From Parapristionchus giblindavisi (taxonomy: Eukaryota; Nematoda; Chromadorea; Rhabditida; Diplogasteridae): 64,000 bases of DNA. Below, one piece after another: positions 12,080 through 22,734 of the stretch. Every line of letters begins with the position of its first letter. The stretch's first letter is position 1. A model generated the notes under the pieces. It was given only the letters and a program-made list of their open reading frames with translations. It was not told the origin of the DNA and searched no databases. A program made the translations under genes and the position numbers. The stretch spans positions 310,001-374,000 of the forward strand of contig CALSFV010000297.1 of assembly GCA_943737045.1 (NCBI GenBank), in the 5' to 3' direction.

Positions 12080-12418
12080 CACTAGTGAGAGAGTAGGTAG
12101 ATCAGAGAGAACGAGGAAGGAAACCAGGAAAGAGTGGGGAGTTAATCGATAGTTCTTCCTCTATTTAACAGCAGAAGCAATGCAATTATGCAAGCACATT
12201 TTATACGGACAATAAAAGAGCTAGTGCGTTGCTATCACTGCATCTACGAACCTCTCTCTGTCGCGCGAAGAGACCGCTTGCGACGACTGCATTGAATGAG
12301 AAGGATTGCCAGTGTCTCATATTCAATAGACAAAGTCCACGTGTTATTGTGCATGTATATTGTGTTATGCAGAAATTCTAGTTATTGTGCGTATAAAATG
12401 TACTTACATAAGAAAATT

Positions 12419-12560
12419 ACAAATGGTGCCAACGAACGGAAGTCACAATCGAGAGGCGAGCGAGATGTAGCCTTCTACATCTCGCCCCGCCTCTCGATTG
12501 TCTCTCCGCTGCCTCTCTCTAACCCGGCTGATCTTCGCCGCGCGCTATATTCTATATAAC
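12419..12560. repeat. Palindromic dispersed repeat, copy 1
   Basis: Contains GAGATGTAG...CTACATCTC inverted around a short spacer, with flanking CGAGAGGCG / CGCCTCTCG. The same sequence occurs inverted at 48958-49105, down to the CGCGCGC-rich end. No coding content. Confidence 0.8.
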
Positions 12561-12600
12561 ACGGATCTCCTGTAAAAGTGTATGAAAATAAAAACCTTTT

Positions 12601-13130
12601 TGCACAGAAAAAAATAATTTTCCTCCTTTTTTATTGATAGTTGTTAGGCAGGCCTAACTGAGTGCGAAAGCAACATTTTGAAATTTTGTTTTTCGTAATT
12701 TGCATAATTATGCATTTTTTTTACCGTCAACTTCAAATGAGTGTAACTAGCTTCGTTTTTGAGCAACCGTGTCAATTTTTTTTTCATTCGGGCCCAAATG
12801 ACCTCCTCTACAAATAACGCATTTTGTAGAAAAATCGCAATTTGTATGCAAAAAAACAGTTTTCATACAATAACACATGAAGAACAACATTTCCGACCAT
12901 ATCCTTAGTTGAGTTATTTGTAGAGGAGGTCATTTGGGCCCGAATGAAAAAAAAATTGACACGGTTGCTCAATAACGAAGCGAGTTACACTCATTTGAAG
13001 TTGACGGTAAAAAAATTGCATAATTATGCAAATTACGAAAAACAAAATTTCAAAATGTTGTTTTCGCACTCAGTTAGGCCTGCCTAACAACTATCAATAA
13101 AAAAGGAGGAAAATTATTTTTTTCTGTACA
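12601..13130. mobile_element. TIR foldback element, 530 bp
   Basis: Termini TGCACAGAAAAAAATAATTT and AAATTATTTTTTTCTGTACA; the arms (about 240 bp each) are inverted and almost identical, joined by a short centre at 12840-12890. Non-autonomous, no ORF. Target duplication not clear. Confidence 0.85.
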
Positions 13131-13448
13131 TGGCCGCACATGGCCGATGTAGTCACAAAAGTGAACGATCTTGTTAGACATAAGGCACACTCTTTATTTT
13201 GTCTTTTTTAAAAATAACATTATTTAACGAATCTTCATTAATTTAAATCATAGCCAGTTCAATGAACACAACATTATACATAATACAACATTAGCACAAC
13301 ATCACACAGCGTTCTCATGACTTTCAAAGCAAGAACGACCGCTCAACATACAAATTCTCTCGAATACAATGGTCTCTCCTTTGTCTTGCTTTCGAAGAAA
13401 AATGGCTTGGACCAGAATACTGTGATCAGAAGTCTATGTATAATAGTT

Positions 13449-13482
13449 GTTCCTTATTTATTTATTTATTTATTTATTTATT
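13449..13482. repeat. (TTTA)n microsatellite
   Basis: TTAT/TTTA tetranucleotide run. Similar runs at 1230-1248, 18100-18124 and 51428-51453 are scattered through the window. Confidence 0.9.
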
Positions 13483-13733
13483 CCATCAAATATAAATGTT
13501 CATAATCACATTAATAACAGAGGGAAGAGGGAAGATGGATTTCCGTCGCTTATACGCGATTTCGGATTGGGCTCGGTGGCAGTTTTCAAAAGAAGGGGTT
13601 CAGGGACAAATTAGAGAAACTTTAATGATGAGATTAGGAGGAGATTTGATAACCCTGCACGGAAAGTTATTTGTGGGGAGAGAACTAATTCAGTGGATAG
13701 TTTATTCCAACTGTCAAGCATTGTTTGTTTCTC

Positions 13734-14061
13734 ATATCACGTTAGTTCAGAGTGTACAATAAGTGATGAAGTGAAAACTCCGGTCGGGATTCGAACCCGT
13801 ACCCTTTGGGAGGAGAGGCGGCCATCTTACCAATGCGCCACGCTTCGATCACCCTCGCTTCATTTCTCTACTCATGCTATTTCGAACTTACGCGCTGATC
13901 ATTTTTCCAGTCCGGTGATCGCTATTTGAATACACCTACTATTTATAGGCGCCGTATGCATAGACCATACCATATATTTCTTACATAATTATTTATGGTG
14001 TAATAATTCTTATTTCCCGGATTATTGTACATACTCTCTTATGATTGAACTAACGTGATAT
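13734..14061. mobile_element. TIR element with internal tRNA-like core (family f)
   Basis: Ends are ATATCACGTTAGTTCA and TGAACTAACGTGATAT. On the minus strand the core (13781-13853) reads GTGGCGCATTGGTAAGATGG (A-box-like) and GGGTTCGAATCCCG (perfect B-box with a paired T-arm). About 328 bp in all. The cloverleaf is not canonical in the acceptor stem, so it is not called a tRNA gene. Confidence 0.8.
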
Positions 14062-14093
14062 ACAAAAACAACCGTAGATCATTATAATTATTA

Positions 14094-14735
14094 AAATGAT
14101 GAATCATGTTTTGCATCCGTTAACATTATTTATTATTAACATATTATTACTATTATTATTTGATGATAGGCTTCAGATGCGATCAGCCATAAAATCCTCT
14201 GGTGACGCTACTTCACCGACACTATTGTTGTCGCACATATCCTTGCACGTTGCGTATAATATTACGCCGTTAATATGTGTAGCATATTCATGCTTTTTTG
14301 GTGATGTCTGTTCTTTAGGAACGGAATCCTAATTATAATGTAGCAGTTTGTAGCTTCACGGATCTTGTACCAATATTTCTCATAAATATTTGTTCACTTT
14401 GCATTGATTCTACTCTAGTCATAGCTGGATCAGCTCCTTGAAACATAGTTGAGACAGGTTGACCCAGTGTATCGTTCCAACCACTGCATAGATGTCATCG
14501 GTTGGACTACCTGCTTGTGTCAATCATTATATCAACTACATTTAATCAGTAGTAGTTCACAATATATTCATACCATTGTACTTAATTCATACCTGTACTT
14601 AACCAAAGCCCATCATTAATATTATTAACTGTAAAATTAATCGTGAATAAATCGCGTTCAGTGTGTTCATTGTCGGTTCTATAGTCTTAATCCAAATCAT
14701 TGTCATTGTCATTTTCACTCATTCTCAGACTACCC
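14094..14735 (+). promoter_or_regulatory. Conserved 5' flank of receptor gene A
   Basis: Shares blocks with the flanks of genes B (20700-21258) and D (49866-50510): GATGAATCATG, an ATT run, GACGCTACTTCACCGAC, CATATTCATG, CTGGATCAGCTCCTTG, and repeated CATTGT just before the ATG. Conservation over the whole flank shows the duplicated unit included upstream DNA. Whether it works as promoter is inference. Confidence 0.6.
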
Positions 14736-17283
14736 ATGACCACGTATGAGACCCTGTTCATTATCTTATCTGAGTGCATAAGTATCATCGGAATCACTGC
14801 CAATCTCATCCTACTATGTTTATTGGCATTCAAGTAAGACAACTTCTGCTTGTACCGTATCATTTTAACAATTTAAGAAAAGTATATCAGCTGATTAGTA
14901 TTATCTATGTATTATATTGTAAACAATGTGATTTATGTATTGCTAAATGGTGTTTTTTTTCAGAAAAGATAAGATCACAACCCATTATTCAATTCTCATG
15001 TTCTCTGTTTCGTTGTGCGACACATTGGTTGTTGCGACTCATGGAATGACTTTGGGCAGGCTCGTAAACATATTTTTTTCCGTCCGTCGTATACTAATTT
15101 CAACATTTTCCTGCATTCTGTCATTTGCTGCGTTGTAAACGTGCAGCAGCCAATTTTTGCAATTAGGCTGATAATAAAGGTAGATTTGATGTGATCTGCC
15201 ACCTAAAAGCAACATGGTAATGCAGCATCAGCCGTATCATCAAGACCCCGTTTGTCAACTAATTGTCTTGCAGAGTAATCTCTCACGGTCATTCTGCTCT
15301 AATTATATTTTATGGGCCATGCACTCAACTTGGACTTCAAGTCTGCTGGAAATCGTTTAGTGGGTTGACACATTGATTTCTTTTAACCATATCATATCTA
15401 GGACTCAAACTCAAATTCATTTATCATATCAGACTTAAGTCAGATGAGTCATCGATCTAGTCATCTAGGACTCAAAATATAGGAATATTAATGTTTTTAA
15501 TTTAAATTATTTTCAGGCTTATTCGCGTACACTGTGTGCATGGGTGATACTCTTTTCTGTGTTTCATTTACATATCGGCTTTATATCCTCAGCAACGAAA
15601 CTCCAACGAAAAGAGTAAACTTCCTGTTCGGTAAAACATGAGAATTGGCCTATTTCAGTTTCTTATTGTTGCCGTTATGTCGATTGCAACTGTGGAACTT
15701 CTGGTACTTTTCGGAATTCAACAATCCCTGGTTAATGGTGACGTAGAGATAAAAAGGAATCCATTTATGCATGGAACGGGCAAGAACGATGTTAAATGTA
15801 AGATAATTAATTGATTAGCATAAACAATAATATGATCAACACTAAGTACATTAAAGGTGGAGTCCGAATGTTCATCCAAAACACTTGCATTTCATGTCAA
15901 GCAATATACAAAAAAGATGAGTGACCACTCAACAATCCCATATTGTTAGCGCAGTGGTAACACTTCAGACTAGACTAACACTTCTGAGTGACGCATGGTC
16001 ACTGATTCGAATGATATTACCGAACTTTCCTATTTTCAAAAAGTGAGCATTTGCGAGCGATAGCAAGCATGATTCTTTCACGATTGTATCGATCAATAAT
16101 CTGATTTTGCATAAAATAAATAGCGTATGGTATGTAAAATAAATTTAACCATCTTTTGCAGTTTATTCACGAAAATATTCGCTTGTCTGCACTTTTGCAT
16201 CGGAAAAGAACATGATTGAACATTAAATTATTGTAGGTCTTCTTAATGCGGAGGATCTGGTAACTCAGTTGTCAATGTCAATGGTATTCATTTTATGCTC
16301 TGCACCTTATGTCATCTCGTTCATTATGCGTTATCGAATTCTGTCAAAGCTGGACGAGGAAAATGTAAGAAAATATGTTCTTCTTTATGCAAATTCCATG
16401 TTTCATAGATTCACCTCAGCGAAGCTACGTTGTCCATGCATAAAATGTTTGTGAAGGTGAGTTTTACCATACAGTATCAGTGAGGTGGACGAGGCGGGAA
16501 GGGGGGCAGTTCATATTCATGTGAGGTAATGGAGCATGGAGTAAACAGGGGGACAGATATCTCTACAAACTCTCACTTGATCTGGCATTTCCATTGTCTA
16601 CGAGAGAATGTGGCCAGAACGGCCATATACAAAAACAAAATCGCTTTCTTTGTCTACTCTCTGGTATTTTGCCACTTAAAGTCTACTTAAACTACGTCAC
16701 AGACTTTAAGTAGACTTTAAGTAAACTTTAAGTGAAAGAACGAAATGCATTACAGTATACCACACCACTTTAAGTAGACTTACGTCTCACTTTAAGTTTA
16801 CTTAAAGTCTACTTAAAGTGGGAAAGTTTAAGTAGACTTTAAGTGGCAAAATACCAGAGCTAGAGCATAATATCAGAGGAGGGAGTTTCAAATAAGCTCG
16901 TGGCGTGCCTTTAGAATTATTTTAAACTACCTGTCTATACAGACTCTCAATCTGCAACTATTCGCAACTTTCTTTATGTTCTTCGGAACGATGACAACTC
17001 TGATTAGATTCGTTTATCCTTTCGAAATAATTTGGACGCAATATACGCAGATTCAGGTTAACATATTCACCCTTTATTATCACTCTGAACAAAACTACAC
17101 TGAAAAACTGATCTAAAGTTTTCTTGCTAAAAATCGTATACAATATGCATATATTTTTGAGAAAGCTCGTATTATTACGCTTTGAAATTGCAGATTGCTT
17201 TGATTTGTCACTTTTTGAATCCATTTGTGAGCTTGTATGTGATCAAACCATATAGAAGGTCGGTTTGGATTAATATTCATTAA
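14736..17283 (+). CDS. 7TM chemoreceptor gene A (Str superfamily), 8 exons
   Basis: Exons: 14736-14833, 14964-15059, 15274-15359, 15517-15614, 15659-15797, 16237-16364, 16943-17056, 17194-17283; all phases agree, 849 nt, 282 residues plus stop. Expected role: seven-helix chemosensory GPCR in sensory-neuron membranes. TM1 is in exon 1 (ECISIIGITANLILLCLLAF), TM2 in exon 2, a GPC motif in exon 3, TM3 with YRLYIL in exon 4, TM4 in exon 5, TM5 (PYVISFIMRYRILSKL) in exon 6, TM6 in exon 7, TM7 with LNPFVSLYVIKPYRRS in exon 8; the NP...KPYR ending is typical of the family. Comparing A, B and D across exon 3 shows mainly synonymous changes. Exon 2 to 3 needs a GC donor (CAG|GCTCGT). The C-terminus is 35 codons shorter than in gene B. 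Ligand unknown; subfamily not resolved. Confidence 0.8.
15855..16190 (+). mobile_element. TTAA-flanked tRNA-core element, decayed (copy a)
   Basis: Begins TTAA|AGGTGGAGTCC; the right terminus is eroded. The core has TTAGCGCAGTGGTAA (A-box-like) and a worn B-box (TGATTCGAATG). It sits in the same intron position as copy b of gene B, so it predates the A/B gene duplication; genes D and E have only TACATTAAAAG there. Confidence 0.75.
16659..16859. mobile_element. MITE, CTCTGGTATTTTGCC family, copy 1
   Basis: TIRs CTCTGGTATTTTGCC / GGCAAAATACCAGAG; the inside consists of inverted and direct copies of AAGTCTACTTAAAGT. It lies in the exon 6-7 intron of gene A. Other copies: 19697-19904 and a diverged one at about 21707-21907. 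Confidence 0.9.
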
Positions 17284-17399
17284 AGTGTAGAAAAAAAATC
17301 TCCTTATCGTCAGAAGGAGAATATTCGAAATGTTTTCGGAATATTTTCTTACATATAAGGAATTTTTTTTGGTGTAGGGGAGCTAGTATTTACACAAAT

Positions 17400-17525
17400 A
17401 TAAAGGCACACTCCAAGCTAATTTTACTCCACGCATTGTCGCAATATTATCTCGCAGACACAGAAAGCGATAGAATGTGGCCAGAGCGTACAGTGCCAAT
17501 TTAGCTCGGAGTGCGCATTGAACGT
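17400..17525. mobile_element. MITE-like repeat (CTCCGCTCTGGC / AGCTAATT family)
   Basis: Inverted pair CACTCCAAGCTAATTTTA...ATTTAGCTCGGAGTG around TCTCGCAGACACAGAAAGCG. The same family appears at 54271-54355, 59797-59880, 61118-61240 and 63765-63870. Confidence 0.75.
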
Positions 17526-17649
17526 ATTATTTGGGGGCGTCGTAATCATGATTTTGTCAGATATATTCTACGCGTAATCAGAGTAACGAAAGGAGACCAT
17601 GATTCTTTCACTCGTGTCAGGGCTATGTCGATGCATTCTCATTAATGGG

Positions 17650-17758
17650 GCTGACACTTTTGTCAATGGTCTCTGCAACGCTCTACGCTCTCTCGTTGTT
17701 AGAGAACAGAGAAATAGTGCGCTCAATGAAGAGGCTATTGAGAGAGGTTACGCTCCCT
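17650..17758. mobile_element. MITE, GGGAGCGTTACCTCTC family, decayed copy
   Basis: Matches the complete copies at 37327-37439 and 39078-39188 (AGAACAGAGAAATAGTGCGC and GAGAGAGGTTACGCTCCC). The right end abuts TTAA; the left terminus is worn. Confidence 0.8.
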
Positions 17759-18373
17759 TTAAGTACCTAATAACCTATTTTATTTTTGATCATTTACCAT
17801 ATTTCATAAAGATATTTCAAAAAGTGTAAAACGCTAGATTTATCTCTCGTCACTTTCTCTTTGAAATGTTCGTTGATCACACAGTAACATGTTTATGAAA
17901 ACACACTTGATTAGACATATCCCCACAATATGGATCGACCTCTTTCGGAAGACAGTTGGAAGCAACATTGTAAGCGAAGCTAAGTGCGAGAATTGGAATT
18001 CAATGCACACTAGAGCACTCGTGTTGTAAATAAATGAAACTTGATAAGAAATAAATAGTAATAATTATATAAATGATATACTAGATGACAGTGCTCATTT
18101 ATTTATTTATTTATTTATTTATTTGATACACCCGTGACAGGTGCGACAGCAAATACAGAGGCGATAAGAAAAATAATAGTAATAATAGAAAGGACTTGGG
18201 GAAAGTGACAGGGGTTATTTGACGGTACGAGTGAGGTGGACGAGGCCTCAGAACGAGTGAGGTGGACGAGGCCTCAGAACGGGAAGGGGACCGTTCAGAT
18301 CCATGTGACTGGTTGGATCATAATGGAAACACCGGGATAGATAACTAAAGATTAAGTACTTCGACTTGTAGGT

Positions 18374-18700
18374 AATGGCTCGTTAAAAAATAGTAGAAAA
18401 CGGAAATCGGCGACTTTCCACCCGTTAAAAAAAGAACCCGGAAAGTCGAAATGGAAACATGAAATTTGAATTCGTGCGCGCGCAAAGAGGTGCGGGAATT
18501 CAAATTCCGACTTTCCGACGGTGAATTTTCGCGGATTTAAATTTTTTTAGCGACCAGGAAGTTGAATTCCCATTTTAACTGCTAAAAATCGTTGACGGAA
18601 AGTCGGAATTTGAATTCCCGCACCTCTTTGCGCGCGCGAATTCAAATTAACTGGGCAAAGTCGCCGATTTCGGTTTTCCACTATTTTTTTACGAACCATC
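18374..18700. mobile_element. Small foldback element
   Basis: Left ATGGCTCGTTAAAAAATAGT is inverted at the right (ACTATTTTTTTACGAACCAT). Inner arms contain GCGCGCGCAAAGAGGTGCGG and its inverse. About 327 bp, no ORF. Confidence 0.8.
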
Positions 18701-19065
18701 AGGGGGAGTTGGGGATGGCGAAATAGGTGGAATTTGATGGCGAAATAGGTGGAAATCTACAATTAAAGGTACAGATCATGCTAATTTTACTCACTGCTCT
18801 GGCAAAACTCTTTTCGACAGAGACAACGAGTGAGCACGTGTGTTTGTGTGTTTACGATTCAGTTTTCTCTAATCGCAAGACTGTAGCACAAATACTACCC
18901 TCAATTCCTAAATAAATTTTAATCCTTGCTAATAAAATAGCCAACTTTGACAGCTGCTAATTCAATATTTTATAAACCACTGTCTATGCGTGAAGCCAAC
19001 AATTAGGTAAGGTATGCAAAATTATATTTAGAGCATGATTGTAAGAAACATTTTAAATGCCAGTA

Positions 19066-19314
19066 TCTCTAATACATACGAGTTCGATCCCCCGCCCTGC
19101 AAGATCCACCCAATACCGAGGGGGTTAAGAAATGTCGGAAGTGGTGTCAAAACCACGATCTAAATCCTCCACTGTGAGCTCCAAGCACAGTTTGATCATA
19201 GGCCATGGCCACTGGTCCTTCAGACCAGGATAGGCCCTCTCAGCCAATAGATTGGAGGCGCTAACACTGCGACTCAGCGGTAACGTGTAACTCCAAAAAA
19301 AAAAAAAAAAAAAA
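19066..19314 (+). mobile_element. tRNA-derived SINE, copy 1
   Basis: The 5' part has a B-box (GAGTTCGATCCCC), then a body starting CACCCAATACCGAGGG, ending CTCCA plus a 20-A tail. The second copy at 22243-22475 shares the body and tail but lacks the head. The 5' limit is approximate. Confidence 0.8.
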
Positions 19315-19369
19315 TACATAATATTTCTTTCACTTCGTTCTTCAAAATGTTCAGAGCGGTCGTTATTCC

Positions 19370-19510
19370 GGCACTACTTCAGAATAGGGTACCAGTCCAA
19401 AATAATAGTATAATTACCTAATATAAACGTCCTTTCCTTTGTCTTAATTTCATTTTTCATGTCTTTTTGGACTTGATCGGTGTACTGGTACCCTATTCTG
19501 AAGTAGTGCC
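19370..19510. mobile_element. MITE with 9-bp target duplication
   Basis: Ends GGCACTACTTCAGAATAGGG / CCCTATTCTGAAGTAGTGCC, flanked by CGTTATTCC at 19361-19369 and 19511-19519. The paralogous locus at about 62263 has one uninterrupted copy of the equivalent GTTATTCCCTTG, so the insertion is proven by an empty site. Confidence 0.92.
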
Positions 19511-19696
19511 CGTTATTCCCTTGTAAGTTCTACTTGTCAATGTTAATTTGATGTTCAAAAGTCACCAAAAGGAGAAAAAAGTGTGATACGTTCAACGATG
19601 AAAGTTTTCTCCGCTTTTCTGTTGTTAACTTTTGAGCCGAGATGATTTTAAAATAATTGATTGAACTTGAGAATCGGTCTCTTATCGATCTACATT

Positions 19697-19904
19697 CTCT
19701 GGTATTTTGCCACTTAAAGTCTACTTAAACTTTCCCACTTTAAGTAGACTTTAAGTAAACTTAAAGTGAGACGTAAGTCTACTTAAAGTGGTGTGGTATA
19801 CTGTAATGCATTTCGTTAAATGTTCTTTCACTTAAAGTTTACTTAAAGTCTACTTAAAGTCTGTGACGTAGTTTAAGTAGACTTTAAGTGGCAAAATAAC
19901 AGAG
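19697..19904. mobile_element. MITE, CTCTGGTATTTTGCC family, copy 2
   Basis: Inverse orientation to copy 1. The paralogous locus at 62435-62447 (CTACATTAGTCAAGCG) lacks it, so it inserted after the duplication. Confidence 0.9.
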
Positions 19905-20055
19905 TTACTCAAGCGAAGCAAGCTTTGCAACCTACCCGTTCTTTTCACATTTATGTTAATTTGATAAAGCAATTGATTTGTTTTAGATTGTCCAGATTCC
20001 AGAGGATGATCCACATTGTCTTCTTCCGATACTGGTAAAACGTGCAAAAGTTTTC

Positions 20056-20127
20056 TGGAGGTATGGGGAATCGAACCCCAGACTTCTCGCATGCAAAGCG
20101 AGCGCTCTACCCCTGAGCTATACCCCC
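20056..20127 (-). tRNA. tRNA-Ala (anticodon TGC)
   Basis: The minus strand gives a 72-nt cloverleaf: acceptor GGGGGTA pairing with TACCTCC, A-box TAGCTCAGGGGTAGAG, anticodon stem CTCGC/GCGAG with loop TTTGCAT, B-box GGGGTTCGATTCCCC, discriminator A. No intron. It lies antisense in an intron of the dead paralogue 19347-20212. An identical-looking copy is at 62583-62654. Confidence 0.95.
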
Positions 20128-20699
20128 GATACGATTGCAGAGCAAGGAGCTCGCTATAAACAAGAACGGGTTCAGTGCAAAGAGCGATGGAAGAATCAAA
20201 CGAGCGGTAAATAAGTGTATATGATTGATAAATTGTTGATAACTGTATGAAAGTGTATTTTTTTAGCTCTTTGGCGAGTTTGCCATTTTTTTGTTCGAAT
20301 TACGAAAAATTAAGTATAAATTTCCTCATTATGTGAATAAGGAGATCGAGAATTTTATATGAACCCAATATGCGTTGTTCCGTGGAAACGTTCGAGTCGT
20401 TTTCATGGAAACATGTCTTCGTATTTTTCATACCCATTTGGAACTGCCTCTCATTTTTTACCTAATATCTTGATGTCTCTCTAGAAGGTCAGGTTCAGCA
20501 CAGTACAAGTGATATAATAGTATTAGAGAGCGTTGCCAGGGCGAAGAGCTTCAAATTAACTCAGAAGTATCCCATTTTTGGTTTGTGCTACATACTAAAG
20601 ATCTGGCAATCAAATAAATCGATTGTGAGAGGTAGTTTCAAGGAAAACAATCGAAGTAGAAATAATATTGTTTTCTCATATTATATAGATCTTTGTAAT

Positions 20700-21258
20700 A
20701 ATAAGCCTAATGATGAATCATGTTTGATCTCCGCAATATGATTTGATGATATGCTTCAGAGGCCCATGCTAACACAGAATTTGCCGAAAATGTGACGTCC
20801 CAACTTAAGTGGACGATTGTAGACAAACTCCTCCGCCTACGGTTGCCAAGTTTGTCGGTTAACGGTTTTCCAACGCTCATGAATACCAAACAGATGCGAT
20901 CATCCGTAGAATCCTCTTGTGACACTACTTCTCCGACGGCATGTTGCCGAGACATTGCTCACATCCTTACATGCTGTTTATATCATTATTCCACTAATAT
21001 GTGTAGCATATCCATGTTTTTTTTTCGGTGATGTGTGTTCCCGAGGAAGTGAATCCTAATTATGATGTAGTAGCTTGTAGATGTACCAATATTTCTCATT
21101 AATATTTATTCAGTTTGCATTGATTCTACCCTAGTCAGAGCTGGATCAGCTCCTTGAAACATAATTGATACAGAAAAGTGAAGTGATTGTCATTGTCATT
21201 GTCATTATCGTTATCATTGTCATTGTCATTGCAATTGTCATTCATTGTCATAGTATCC
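20700..21258 (+). promoter_or_regulatory. Conserved 5' flank of receptor gene B
   Basis: Same blocks as upstream of genes A and D, plus about 100 bp unique to this copy at 20770-20870. A (CATTGT)n run at 21186-21250 precedes the ATG. Confidence 0.55.
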
Positions 21259-21706
21259 ATGACTGCTGCGTATGAGACCTTGTTTATTATCGTCTCTGAA
21301 TGCATAAGCTTCATCGGAATCACTGCCAATCTTATCCTACTAGGTCTATTGGCATTCAAGTGAGTCAGTTCTGCTTGTATTATCACATTTAAAGAAATAT
21401 TTTAAAGAACTTCAACAGCTGATTTAGTATTATGTATTATATTGTATTATGTACAATATTATTGAAGCATTGCTAAATGATGTTATTTGATTTCAGAAAA
21501 GATAAGATAACAACCCATTATTCAATTCTTATGTTCTCTGTTTCGTTGTGCGACACATTGGTTGTTGCCACTCATGGAATGACTTTGGGCAGGCTCGTAA
21601 ACATAATATTTTTTAGATCGTCGTATAATCATTTCAACATTTTTATTCATTCTGTCATTTGCTGCTCTATAAACGTGCATTAGCCAAATTTTGAAATTAG
21701 GCTGAT

Positions 21707-21907
21707 ATTTCCAAACTAGTAGTTTACTTATGTGACGTCACAGACTAGCAGTATACTATTAGTTTACTACAAGTGAAAGAACATTTGACGAAATGCATTA
21801 CAGTATTTTACACCACTTCTAGTAAACTTACGTTTAACTAGCCGTAGACTTGCAAGTCTACGGCTAGTGGGAAATAGAAGTAAACTACTAGTTTGAAAAT
21901 ACCAGAG
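21707..21907. mobile_element. Diverged MITE related to the CTCTGGTATTTT family
   Basis: Inverted repeat with AGTAGTTTAC / GTAAACTAC repeats and right end GAAAATACCAGAG. It shares the core GAAATGCATTACAGTAT with copies at 16659 and 19697, but the inner repeat word is different. Confidence 0.75.
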
Positions 21908-22242
21908 TAGGCTGATAATAAAGTACATTGATATAATCTCCCTAGAAGCCTTATCATCAATACCCCTACTAATAGTCTTGCAGAGTAATCTCTCACGGTC
22001 ACTCTGCTTTAATCATTTTTTATGGTCCATGCACTCAACTTGGACTTCAAGTTTGCTGGAAATTGTTTAGTGGGTTGAAACATTGATTCTTTCAACCGCA
22101 TCATACATATCTAGGAATAAGAAAGGCCATGATTTTTTTAAATTAAAATAACTGTCAGGCTTATTCGCGTACACCGTATGCTTGGGCGATACTCTTTTCT
22201 GTGTTTCTTTCATATATCGACTATATATTCTCGGCAACGAAA

Positions 22243-22434
22243 TACCACCCAATACCGAGGGGGTTAAGAAATTTCGGAAGTGGTGTAAAAAAACCACGAG
22301 CTAAATCCTCCACTGTGAGCTCCAAGCACAGTTTGATCGTAGGCCATGGCCACTGGTCCTTCAGACCAGGATAGGCCCTCTCAGCCAATAGATTGGAGGC
22401 GCTAACACTGCGACTCAGCGGTATAGTGTAACTC

Positions 22435-22475
<41 letters not shown>
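22243..22475 (+). mobile_element. SINE copy 2, inserted in an exon of gene B
   Basis: 5'-truncated SINE body ending in a long A tail. Flanked by AACGAAA on both sides (22236-22242 and 22476-22482), the direct target-site duplication. Genes A, D and E show the uninterrupted AACGAAACTCC at this place. Confidence 0.93.
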
Positions 22476-22478
<3 letters not shown>

Positions 22479-22734
22479 GAAACTCCAACGAAAAGAGTAA
22501 CTTCTTATTCAGTAAAAGAAGAGGATTGGGCTTATTTCAGTTTCTTATTGTTACCGTTATCTCGATTGCAAGTGCGGAACTTTTAATCTTTTTCGGAATT
22601 CACCAATCCCTTGCTAATGGTGAAATAGAAATAAAAAGAAATCCATTTATGCACGGAACGGAGAAGAACGATATTAAATGTATGATAATTGAATAACAGT
22701 TAAAAAATATGAGAAACACCATAGAGTACATTAA

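Larger units (their letters stand above)
17284..19060. other. 3' flank of gene A: repeats, no gene
   Basis: Holds the two MITEs above, an unused segment near 17545-17578 homologous to the 3' end of the last exon of gene B (ATTTTGTCAGATATATTCTACG), an ATTT run near 18100, a direct doublet CGAGTGAGGTGGACGAGGCC at 18229-18270, and the foldback at 18374-18700. Confidence 0.6.
19347..20212 (+). pseudogene. Dead paralogue of the small membrane-protein gene at 62251
   Basis: Homologous over the first four exons. ATG at 19347 starts MFRAVVIP; exon 1 is split by a 141-bp MITE (19370-19510) and carries TAA where the other copy has TAC. The donor of the 14-nt microexon is changed (CAAG|CTTTGC instead of CAAG|GTTTGC), another MITE (19697-19904) lies beside it, and exon 3 has a small frameshifting insertion. 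Exon 4 (IKRA end, donor GTAAAT, about 20141-20212) is still open. Later exons are not seen. Confidence 0.75.
21259..22679 (+). pseudogene. 7TM chemoreceptor gene B, exons 1-5 (5' half)
   Basis: Exons 21259-21359, 21497-21592, 21984-22069, 22159-22242 plus 22483-22496 (one exon broken by a SINE), and 22541-22679. Phases match gene A. TM1 to TM4 are encoded; exon 1 has one extra codon (MTAAYETLF). The 44-nt intron 22497-22540 is kept. The remaining exons (47870-48767) lie 25 kb downstream beyond the Maverick island, so the coding set is 317 residues without the SINE. The SINE in exon 4 probably kills the gene unless it is spliced out. Confidence 0.8.

Noticed and set aside
12296..12559. 87-codon ORF
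   Set aside because: Its second half is a palindromic dispersed repeat that recurs at 48958-49105 in the other orientation; no domain.
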